From positions 1-7,619 of the forward strand of contig CAJTUD010000095.1 in NCBI GenBank assembly GCA_910579725.1: a stretch of DNA of 7,619 nt, given 5' to 3'. Position 1 is the first letter of the stretch, and each line of letters begins with the position of its first letter. The notes under the pieces were generated by a model. That model was given only the letters and a program-made list of their open reading frames with translations. It made no database searches and was not told where the DNA came from. This DNA comes from an uncultured Oscillospiraceae bacterium (GTDB taxonomy: Bacteria > Bacillota > Clostridia > Oscillospirales > Oscillospiraceae). This document shows positions 1 to 6,335 of the stretch, piece after piece. The translations under genes were made by a program, and so were the position numbers.

Positions 1-25
1 TCTCTTGGAGTTCGCAGCATATAGC

Positions 26-919
26 TTATACCTGCTGTTCCAACCGTTCCCGGATCAGCCGTATAAAGCGCTGGGGGGCAGTAACCCGCAGCATGGGTCC
101 GAAGGAGAGAACCCGGATAAGCAGCTCCGTCTCGTCCGCTATCTCATAGCGCAGCGTCACCTGATACTCCCGGTCCCCCAGCCGGACGGTCTCCTTTTCA
201 AAATGGGAGAAGTGGAGCAGCACCCGCTCCAGGGCGTTCCGCTCGTCCCACAGCAGGAAGACCAGATCCTCCAGATGCCGCTCCGGCTCTCGGAACTCCG
301 CCAGGTCCGCCGGACCCAGCAAAAGGCAGCTGTGGATGCGGGCGATGTTGACATACCAGCTGTTTTCATGACCGGAGGCCAGCAGACGAAATTTGCCGTC
401 TTTCTCCGAGTACTCGATCCGCCGGGGGAGGCAGACGCAATCCCACTGCTTTCCGTCACCGCCAGTATGGCGGAGGCGAACCAGCCGCTCCTCCCGGAGG
501 GCGGTGAGCAGAAGGCGAAAGACTGCTATGTAGGCCGGGTCCGTATAAGGATCCCCGTCCAGATACTGGTCGAAGCGCACGATGTCCGAGGGACGGAACA
601 GAGGCTCCACGTCCTCCAGCCCGCTGCCGTCTGGATCAAACAGTGCGATTCTAGGGTCCAGCAACAGCGATTTCATCCACCGCTTTTGCAGCAGCGTGAG
701 GGGCATGGAGGGCGCATGCCGGAGCGGCGTGGTCAGATCCGGCTCCAGCAGGGGCCAGTCGGACCGGAGGGCCGCCGGAAGGCTCAGGACACTCTCGGCA
801 AAAGCTTTTTCCCGGATAATTTCCTCCAGCCGCCCGGTGGTCAGGGTATGCCGGACAGCCTCGGCCAGGATGGCAGCCGCCGCATTGAAGTAACTGCTGT
901 AAATTTCACTGAAAAGCAT
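26..919 (-). CDS. WYL domain-containing protein, second of a tandem pair
   Basis: About 297 residues, numbered here from the upstream in-frame ATG at 934 (302 residues). The WYL-type sensor fold is at about 167-207 (RRIEYSEKDGKFRLL, then SWYVNIARI). A WCX-type C-terminal extension lies at about 240-300 and contains the typical VLSFGPMLRVTAP stretch. WYL domains bind small ligands or nucleic acid and control attached DNA-binding domains. I see no convincing helix-turn-helix in the first 150 residues, so this protein may act as a partner of the WYL regulator encoded just upstream rather than alone. I prefer the ATG at 919 because a GGAGG lies 8 nt before it and clostridial relatives, as I recall them, begin MLF-EIY. 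The ATG at 934 also has a GAGG 7 nt upstream and cannot be excluded. Either start overlaps the preceding stop codon (906-908), which implies translational coupling. The family call is firm; the ligand and target are unknown. Confidence 0.85.
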   Translation of the reverse strand: MLFSEIYSSYFNAAAAILAEAVRHTLTTGRLEEIIREKAFAESVLSLPAALRSDWPLLEPDLTTPLRHAPSMPLTLLQKRWMKSLLLDPRIALFDPDGSGLEDVEPLFRPSDIVRFDQYLDGDPYTDPAYIAVFRLLLTALREERLVRLRHTGGDGKQWDCVCLPRRIEYSEKDGKFRLLASGHENSWYVNIARIHSCLLLGPADLAEFREPERHLEDLVFLLWDERNALERVLLHFSHFEKETVRLGDREYQVTLRYEIADETELLIRVLSFGPMLRVTAPQRFIRLIRERLEQQV

Positions 920-2150
920 GACCGCCGCCTCCATACATTTCCCTCATCTGCGCGAGATCTGCCCGGAAGGTGTCCACCACCGTCTGGTCGCTGCATGTCA
1001 GGCTGACAATCCGCCCGGTGAAGGTCCGCAGCCAGGGCAGAAGCTCCGAAGGATCATATACTTCTGCCTGGAAGCGCCATGTGGTCTCACCGGTTCTCTC
1101 CACTGTGCCGCAGCGCCTCTCCCGCTCCAGCCGCCGGAGGATATAGTCTTCTCCGGGGCCGATGCGCACCGTCATCTCAACGCGGCTGGTCTGCCGTCCG
1201 GGACCAGTGGATACGCCCCAGAGGTGTCGCCGGAATTTCTCATAATATCCGGCGTACCGGCCGCAGTCTGGATCATAGACGCCGGGGGAAACCGCCTGGA
1301 TGCCGTCCAGCCGGTGAAAGGTCAGATGCCTTGCCAGATAGAAGTAGGAGAGGAGATACTGCCGGCCGCTCTGGGAGCTGATATAGATTTTGAGTGGGAA
1401 AACCATTTGACGGCTGACCTTGCCGCTGCGGGGGCTCTGGACGGTCAGCGCGGCGGATTTGCGCTCCTGAATCAGCGTCAGAAGCTCACAGAGAATCTGG
1501 CTGTCCAGCGCGTGGAGAATATAATGATGCTTGAAACCGAAATATGGCGGTACGCTGCGGAATTTGTCCAGCAGGAAGGAGCCGATCACGCCCAGAGGGG
1601 CCGCCTCAGAGAAGAAGGCTGCGGCGTCCTGCCAGGAGGAGAGGCGGACCTTATCCTCTGACAGCCGGTAGTATGCGTCCCGGCCCTGCCTCCTGACTTC
1701 CAGAAGACCCAGGGTTTCGTATTCCTTCAGCTTTTTGCGAAGGGTGGAGCTGTCCAAAGAGAATCCGGCGTCAAAATGGGACAGGTAATCCAGGCTGATA
1801 TGGTCCATCATCTCCCGGTTGGTCATCTCTTTTCCCCTTGAAAGCAGATCCAGAATATAGAAATGCAGCGTGATGTCTTTTGCGGTGAAGCTCTTCGCCT
1901 TGAAGGACTTGTAGAGGGGGTTGTGGAGGATACTGCGGCTGTCCACGCTGAGAAATACGGTTTTTCCTCTGGAGGACTGGCGAAAAAACATATATTCGCC
2001 CAGCCAGCTTTCCACCCGGCGGCGCTCGTCGTCATAGCTGCGGGCGCTCTTGTCCCGGTACTCCTCCCGATTTTTGAAGCCGTAGACATAGAAATGGCGC
2101 ACGTAGTTCCGGATGCACTGGTAATTTTTGATCAATTCGCTGTAGGCCAT
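906..2150 (-). CDS. WYL domain transcriptional regulator with winged-helix region
   Basis: A 414-residue protein, probably a cytoplasmic ligand-responsive transcription factor. Residues 1-90 are basic and aromatic and I cannot assign them. Residues 93-165 look like a winged helix-turn-helix: LHFYILDLL, then TNREMMDHI, then STLRKKLKEYETLGLLEVRR with the charged wing RDAYYRLSED. The WYL sensor spans about 207-290 (KIYISSQSGRQYLLSYFYL, HRLDGI). A WCX-like C-terminal domain spans about 322-405. It starts only 5 nt after the stop of the flagellin-like gene and has no good Shine-Dalgarno, so it is probably expressed by translational coupling on the same transcript. Its C-terminus overlaps the next WYL gene. 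Tandem WYL pairs are known elsewhere, for example PafB/PafC, which act together. By position, the likely target is its own operon promoter at 5248-5276; this is inference. The C-terminal tail GGGGHAFQ looks unstructured. Confidence 0.87.
   Translation of the reverse strand: MAYSELIKNYQCIRNYVRHFYVYGFKNREEYRDKSARSYDDERRRVESWLGEYMFFRQSSRGKTVFLSVDSRSILHNPLYKSFKAKSFTAKDITLHFYILDLLSRGKEMTNREMMDHISLDYLSHFDAGFSLDSSTLRKKLKEYETLGLLEVRRQGRDAYYRLSEDKVRLSSWQDAAAFFSEAAPLGVIGSFLLDKFRSVPPYFGFKHHYILHALDSQILCELLTLIQERKSAALTVQSPRSGKVSRQMVFPLKIYISSQSGRQYLLSYFYLARHLTFHRLDGIQAVSPGVYDPDCGRYAGYYEKFRRHLWGVSTGPGRQTSRVEMTVRIGPGEDYILRRLERERRCGTVERTGETTWRFQAEVYDPSELLPWLRTFTGRIVSLTCSDQTVVDTFRADLAQMREMYGGGGHAFQ
928..932 (-). 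promoter_or_regulatory. Ribosome binding site for the second WYL gene
   Basis: GGAGG ends 8 nt before the ATG at 919 and lies within the last codons of the upstream WYL gene. An upstream ATG at 934 has its own GAGG (945-942), so two starts five codons apart are both possible. Confidence 0.5.
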
Positions 2151-2155
2151 GACTG

Positions 2156-5100
2156 TTACCGCAGCAGCTGCCGTACGTCCTCCTTACTCCGCCTGCTGTG
2201 GGTGTGAAGCGCCTGGGAGGAAGGGAGAGGGATGGAATCCCCCATGTCCTTGAGCAGCACGCCGGCTGCGCCAGCGTCCCTTACGGGATCATCTGACTGT
2301 CCGGCAGGCCCCGGTCCGCCTGCAAAGCCGCTGCGCGTCAGCTGTGTGTATAGTGTGTTGTAGGCCGCCTGGATCTGGGCGACCCAACGACGGTCCACGT
2401 CCACAGTGACCATGGCCGCCTGAGCGGCTTCCCGGGTGGATATCCGCAGCTTTCTCAGCCGGAGAGCCCGGGAAGAGAGGCGGAACTGCGGCAGCGTGAC
2501 AGTATCCTCCCCCATTTGCAGGGAGATGCCGGAGCGGGTCCAGAGACGTGCGCTTCCGATGTCCGCACCGCCGGAAATAAGAACCTTCCCGCAGTTTCCG
2601 AAGAGACATGCGCCAATGTCCGCGCCGGGATTGCCGCCCTGCGCTTTGGTGATCCGCGCACTTCCGGTGATGAGAATGTCTCCGCTCTCTCCCTGTACGC
2701 CGGCGCCGATGGCGGCGGCATGCTGGACGGCCGTGGCGGTGACGGCACCGCCGCGGATACAGATGTCTCCTACCGGAGCGCCCAGAGCGGCCCCGATTCC
2801 AGCGCCTCCGCCGGAGCCGCCGGTGGAGGTGATAATACCTCCGGTAATGGTGATGGGGCCCATAAAGCCTCGCTTTCCTGCGCCGATTCCGGCACCGCCG
2901 CCGGAACCGGCGGCGGTGATGACACCACCCCGGATCAGAATGCGGCTGGTCCGGTCCCGGCCTCCGCCGCTGTCCCGTCCGATTCCTGCGCCTCCGGAGC
3001 CGCCGGTGGCGGTCAGGACGCCGTCCGGATCATCCCGGGAACCAGTACGGTCGATCCGCAGAGAGGTGCCTTCTCCCAGGGAGATGCCCGCGCAGCCAGC
3101 TCCGCTTTCAAAAAAGTTGCACGCTCCGCTTTGCAGCAGCAGCGTTACGTCGTTCTCCCGGCCCAGATGGAAGGCTCTGCCGGAGGAAACCCGGCAGACC
3201 ACGCCGCCAAGAGTGAGTTCCAGTGTGCCGATGCTGTCCGCCAGAGAGATTCTCCCGCTGAAGGGAGCCTGATTGGCATCTGTTCCTGTGCCGCCGGAGA
3301 TGGCTGTAACCTGATTGGACAGAATATGGAGAGTGTGGCTCTCCTCTTCGTAGATCCAGTCCTGATCCGGCTCGCCGCCGGTGACGGTGAAAGGATTGGG
3401 ATACATGGAGATTTCCTGGAACGCGCCCGCCTGCTGGTTCCAGAGCAGATAGGCGTAACGGGTTTTGGGACGGCCGGATTCGTCCTTGCCCTGAATAATC
3501 AGGGCATGAAGCGGGGAGCCGTGAGAGGGATCCCCTTTGTCCATCCACAGCCGGGCCAGGGTAGGCGTATCGCCGCCCAGAAGGGCTATTTTCGCCTGCC
3601 TTCCGTCCACCGTCATGGAGGCGACGGAGCTGAAGCCAGGAAGCAGGGTTTTCCAGATGATGTCAAAGGGCTTCAGAGAGATTCCCTCGGGGTTGCGCAC
3701 GAGATTTGACCGGGCCGCCAGGGAGGCGGGGCCGTCCATCAGCGCCGGAACCGTCAGATTGCCCAGGGTTTTTCCATCTTTTCCCAGCAGGACGACCGCG
3801 CCCTCCGTCAGACGCAGGACGTTGGATTTGCCGCCATGGAGTGCACCGGCGACCATCCGTCCGCCGCCGCCGAAGGAGAGGGACGCTCCCGTCCGCAGGC
3901 GCACTTCATCCACGATATTTTCTCCCTCGCTGAACACCCGGGCCTCTGCGGTTTCGATAGCAAGTACGGACGCGCGGACACTCTGAAGGGTGACGGCACC
4001 GGTTCCGGAGATCACAATGGCCTGCACGCCGGTTCCCCGGATGGTCACGTCCGCCTGCCCGTTGACGGAGAGCTCACCGGAAGCGGCCTGATAGGATACG
4101 CCAGAAAGATCAGGCCCTGAGACCAGAGCGTTTCCCAGCTGCACAGAGGGGGGCGCTTCCGCCCCTGCCGCCGCGGCGGCAGAGGTCTCCGGCTGCTCCG
4201 CCGGCGCGGCTTCTCCGGGGGCTTGGGAGCTCTGGGCGTTCTGGGAGGCGGTCAGAAGATCCATCATCAGATCCAGATTGAAGTCTTCCAGTCCGACAAG
4301 AACGGGCATCAGGGAGGGGATGGTCAGAAGGGGGGAGTCGCTGCCGGCCACCAGAAGGTTCACCAGGAATTTTTCCAGTCCTGGCGCCGTACCCCCGGTG
4401 AATTGCTCCTGAAAATCGGAGAGGCTGGTAAACTCTCCGCCGGTCAGTGTTTTTACCGCCTCGTCCGGGGAAACGCCCTCTGCCACCTTTTCCAGCAGCT
4501 GCCGCAGACCGTCCATTGCCCGAGAGGGGTCGGCCGCTTCGGAGGAGCCGCCTGCGATGACTGCGCCCAGATACAGGGCGGCCAGATAATCGGAGGAGGA
4601 ACCATTGCCCAGCGGCTTGCCGGTGATGGCAGCCATAAGGTCCGCGCCGCTGGCGTTTTTGTCCAGTCCCAGCGATGCGAGGAGCTGCTCCGGCGTAAGG
4701 CCGCCCTGGGAAATGCCGCTGGTCAGCCAGTCCGGAAGCTTCTGATCGCCGGACGGTCCGGCGGCCGATTCCTTCATGACAGCGTACAGAAGGGCCTCCA
4801 GTCCGTCGTCCGCACCGCCGTCCAGAAACAGCCGCTCCTCTCCGGCGGAGGCGCTGTCTATTATGCGGTCAATTTCGCGCTGTAAATGTTCCAGCTCTTT
4901 TTGGAGAGCTGCCCGGTCAGGTTCTCCTTCCCCGGCGGACTCCCGGGCCAACTCCGCGATGCGGCCAAGGTGCTCCTGCACCTCGGCCAGTACGGCTTCT
5001 CCCCGCTGGAGCGTCCGGCGGCTCTCCCGGGAGTGGTTCTCCGCCTGACTGGTCCTGCTCATCAGCTGCCGCAGCGTTTCCGAGACGGTAAATCCCGTGG

Positions 5101-5212
5101 CTTTAGACACGGACCGGCTTTGACTGCCGGCGCTCTGCTTTTCCGTTTTGGCCGTGGCCTGGTGCTGGACCGGAGCAAATCCTCTGTTTCTGCGAATGGT
5201 CAATTCACCCAT
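2156..5212 (-). CDS. Large flagellin-like protein with beta-strand-rich, GAGIG-repeat insertion
   Basis: A 1018-residue protein. Residues 1-39 are basic, polar and low in complexity, with no signal peptide. Residues 40-132 follow the flagellin N-terminal D1 pattern: GFTVSE, then TLQRGEAVLAEV, HLGRIAELARES, LQREIDRI and LFLDG. Residues 133-328 are mostly helical and unrecognised. Residues 329-357 are an Ala/Pro/Glu linker. Residues 358-460 and 610-730 are short beta strands. Residues 731-881 hold five GAGIG-type repeats like those of secreted Firmicutes surface or carbohydrate-binding proteins. Residues 922-954 (ISTREAAQAAM, then IQAAYNTL) resemble flagellin C-terminal D1, and residues 978-1018 start RDA and end QLLR like the flagellin C-terminal helix. 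Flagellins form filaments exported by the flagellar type III system, but no other flagellar gene is here and the D0-like ends are degenerate. The start at 5212 has AGGAGG 8 nt upstream; an in-frame ATG at 5242 lacks this. First gene of an operon with two WYL regulators. A surface or secreted adhesin role is plausible but unproven. Confidence 0.8.
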   Translation of the reverse strand: MGELTIRRNRGFAPVQHQATAKTEKQSAGSQSRSVSKATGFTVSETLRQLMSRTSQAENHSRESRRTLQRGEAVLAEVQEHLGRIAELARESAGEGEPDRAALQKELEHLQREIDRIIDSASAGEERLFLDGGADDGLEALLYAVMKESAAGPSGDQKLPDWLTSGISQGGLTPEQLLASLGLDKNASGADLMAAITGKPLGNGSSSDYLAALYLGAVIAGGSSEAADPSRAMDGLRQLLEKVAEGVSPDEAVKTLTGGEFTSLSDFQEQFTGGTAPGLEKFLVNLLVAGSDSPLLTIPSLMPVLVGLEDFNLDLMMDLLTASQNAQSSQAPGEAAPAEQPETSAAAAAGAEAPPSVQLGNALVSGPDLSGVSYQAASGELSVNGQADVTIRGTGVQAIVISGTGAVTLQSVRASVLAIETAEARVFSEGENIVDEVRLRTGASLSFGGGGRMVAGALHGGKSNVLRLTEGAVVLLGKDGKTLGNLTVPALMDGPASLAARSNLVRNPEGISLKPFDIIWKTLLPGFSSVASMTVDGRQAKIALLGGDTPTLARLWMDKGDPSHGSPLHALIIQGKDESGRPKTRYAYLLWNQQAGAFQEISMYPNPFTVTGGEPDQDWIYEEESHTLHILSNQVTAISGGTGTDANQAPFSGRISLADSIGTLELTLGGVVCRVSSGRAFHLGRENDVTLLLQSGACNFFESGAGCAGISLGEGTSLRIDRTGSRDDPDGVLTATGGSGGAGIGRDSGGGRDRTSRILIRGGVITAAGSGGGAGIGAGKRGFMGPITITGGIITSTGGSGGGAGIGAALGAPVGDICIRGGAVTATAVQHAAAIGAGVQGESGDILITGSARITKAQGGNPGADIGACLFGNCGKVLISGGADIGSARLWTRSGISLQMGEDTVTLPQFRLSSRALRLRKLRISTREAAQAAMVTVDVDRRWVAQIQAAYNTLYTQLTRSGFAGGPGPAGQSDDPVRDAGAAGVLLKDMGDSIPLPSSQALHTHSRRSKEDVRQLLR
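2570..3022 (-). repeat. Five in-frame GAGIG-type protein repeats
   Basis: These encode residues 731-881 of the flagellin-like protein as five units of 29-32 residues. The pattern is G-[VI]-[IL]-T-[AS]-x-G-G-S-G-G-A-G-I-G, a variable loop, then a short strand such as ILIRG, ITITG, ICIRG, ILITG or VLISG. The first three units are nearly canonical; the fourth (AAAIGAG) and fifth (GADIGAC) are diverged. This suggests old duplication, with decay towards the C-terminal side. Stacked turns of a beta-helix are the likely structure. Confidence 0.85.
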
Positions 5213-5220
5213 TTTCAGTG

Positions 5221-5226
5221 CCTCCT
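5221..5226 (-). promoter_or_regulatory. Ribosome binding site deciding the start of the flagellin-like gene
   Basis: A perfect AGGAGG lies 8 nt upstream of the ATG at 5212. It falls inside the longer reading frame that begins at 5242, which has no comparable site, so the shorter 1018-residue product is preferred. Confidence 0.85.
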
Positions 5227-5247
5227 CTCGCTGAACCATCAATGTGA

Positions 5248-5276
5248 TTTATACTTACCTATCGGCAAACAGACAA
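5248..5276 (-). promoter_or_regulatory. Sigma-A-type promoter of the flagellin-like/WYL operon
   Basis: On the minus strand, TTGTCT (5276-5271) and TATAAA (5253-5248) are 17 bp apart. The -10 element matches five of six consensus positions and the -35 element four of six. A T-rich run (TTATTTTTTTTG) just upstream could act as an UP element. Transcription would start near 5241, giving a leader of about 30 nt that holds the AGGAGG. A GCCGATAG sequence in the spacer (5266-5259) resembles the -10 element of the flagellar sigma factor, but no matching -35 element accompanies it. Confidence 0.6.
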
Positions 5277-5319
5277 AAAAAATAAGGAATCTCCACCCGC
5301 TGAGAACAGCAGAACAGAC

Positions 5320-5357
5320 AAAAGCTCGGGAGGAAATTCAGAATTTCCTCCCGAGCT
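5320..5357 (-). terminator. Intrinsic terminator of the transketolase operon
   Basis: A perfect 17-bp inverted repeat (5323-5339 and 5341-5357) with a GC-rich outer half (AGCTCGGGAGG) leaves a very tight loop of 1-5 nt. On the minus strand it is followed by TTTT and then the T-rich stretch GTCTGTTCTG. It begins 34 nt after the stop codon of the C-terminal transketolase gene. On the plus strand no T run follows, so it acts leftward only. It insulates the flagellin-like operon from read-through. Confidence 0.88.
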
Positions 5358-5391
5358 CACGCTGCATTACGCCGGCCCCAGGCCGCGGCGC

Positions 5392-6333
5392 TTATTTCTC
5401 CAGCAGCGCCTTGACCTGCTGCACGATATTATCCGCGCACAGCCCGAATTGTTCCAGCAGGGCGGGGGCAGGACCGGAATGGCCAAAAACGTCGTTGACG
5501 CCGATCCGCTTTGCCGGTACCGGATAATTCTCCGCCAGAAGAGAGCAGATCGCTTCTCCCAACCCTCCGATGATGCTGTGCTCCTCCACGGTGACAATCC
5601 TGCCGCATTCCTGGGCAGCCTTCAGCACCAGCGGTTCGTCCAGCGGTTTGATGGTCGCCATGTTGACGACCCTGGCGGAGATGCCCTCCCCGGCCAGAAT
5701 TTTTCCGGCTTCAATGGCCTCCGGCACCATGATGCCTGTGGCAATGATGGCCACATCGGTGCCGTCCTGCAAAATCTCGCCTCTGCCGGCTTCAAAGCGG
5801 TAATTCTCGTCGTGGAACACCGGCGTGGCGGCGCGGCCGAAGCGCATGTAGACAGGACCTTCCATCTCATAGGCAGCCGTCACCATCTGCCGGGCCTCCA
5901 CGTCGTCGGCGGGACACATGACCGTCATGCCGGGGATAGCGCGCATCAGGGCAAAGTCCTCGCAGCACTGGTGGGATGCGCCGTCTTCTCCCACGGAAAT
6001 GCCGCCGTGGGTGGCGCCGATCTTCACATTCAGATGCGGATAGCCGATGGTATTGCGGATTTGCTCATAGGCCCGTCCGGCGGCAAACATGGCGAAGGTG
6101 GAGGCGAAGGGAACCAGCCCCATGGCGGCAAGACCGGCGGCTACATCCACCATATTGGCCTCTGCAATGCCGCAGTTGAAGTGGCGGTCTGGAAAGGCCT
6201 TTTGGAAAATGGCAGTCTTTGTGGCCCCCGCCAGATCGGCGTCCAGCACCACCAGATTTCTGGCGGAAGCGCCCAATTCCTTCAGAGCATTGCCGTAGCT
6301 GTCGCGGGTGGCGACTTTTTTTACCTCTGCCAT
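5392..6333 (-). CDS. tkt: Transketolase, C-terminal (pyrimidine-binding) subunit
   Basis: A 313-residue cytoplasmic subunit. With the N-terminal half encoded just upstream it forms a thiamine-diphosphate transketolase, moving two-carbon ketol units between sugar phosphates in the non-oxidative pentose phosphate pathway. The pyrimidine-binding domain covers about residues 5-170. It has the FNCGIAEANM motif with the expected cofactor-activating glutamate E58, and the phosphate and substrate loop HGGISVGEDGASHQ at 109-122. The C-terminal transketolase domain follows (VAIIATG, VVNMATIKPLD, VTVEEHSIIGGLGEAI, FGHSGPAPALLE). The length is normal for the split form common in Clostridia. The start at 6333 is chosen because GGAGG lies 7 nt upstream, inside the end of the preceding gene, and only 2 nt separate that stop from this ATG. 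The 29 extra in-frame codons upstream are just the overlap with the N-terminal gene in another frame. DXS (1-deoxyxylulose-5-phosphate synthase) is an unlikely alternative, since it is normally one fused chain. Confidence 0.96.
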   Translation of the reverse strand: MAEVKKVATRDSYGNALKELGASARNLVVLDADLAGATKTAIFQKAFPDRHFNCGIAEANMVDVAAGLAAMGLVPFASTFAMFAAGRAYEQIRNTIGYPHLNVKIGATHGGISVGEDGASHQCCEDFALMRAIPGMTVMCPADDVEARQMVTAAYEMEGPVYMRFGRAATPVFHDENYRFEAGRGEILQDGTDVAIIATGIMVPEAIEAGKILAGEGISARVVNMATIKPLDEPLVLKAAQECGRIVTVEEHSIIGGLGEAICSLLAENYPVPAKRIGVNDVFGHSGPAPALLEQFGLCADNIVQQVKALLEK

Positions 6334-6335
6334 AC

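Noticed and set aside
5..1661. Long plus-strand open frames opposite the two WYL genes
   Set aside because: They are Gln/Pro/Arg-rich with no recognisable motif and no ribosome binding site. They lie antisense to well-supported WYL genes and arise from high GC content.
2893..2918. A 12-bp perfect hairpin with a 2-nt loop in very GC-rich sequence
   Set aside because: It lies inside the GAGIG repeats and follows from Ala (GCC) and Gly (GGC) codon runs. No T run follows, so it is not a terminator.
2436..4885. Plus-strand open frames opposite the flagellin-like gene, some rich in Pro or Gly
   Set aside because: Their repeat character is the mirror of the Gly/Ala repeats on the minus strand, and no initiation signals or domains are visible.
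5213..5242. Ten-codon N-terminal extension of the flagellin-like protein starting at 5242
   Set aside because: It has no ribosome binding site, and the extension itself contains the perfect AGGAGG that serves the ATG at 5212.
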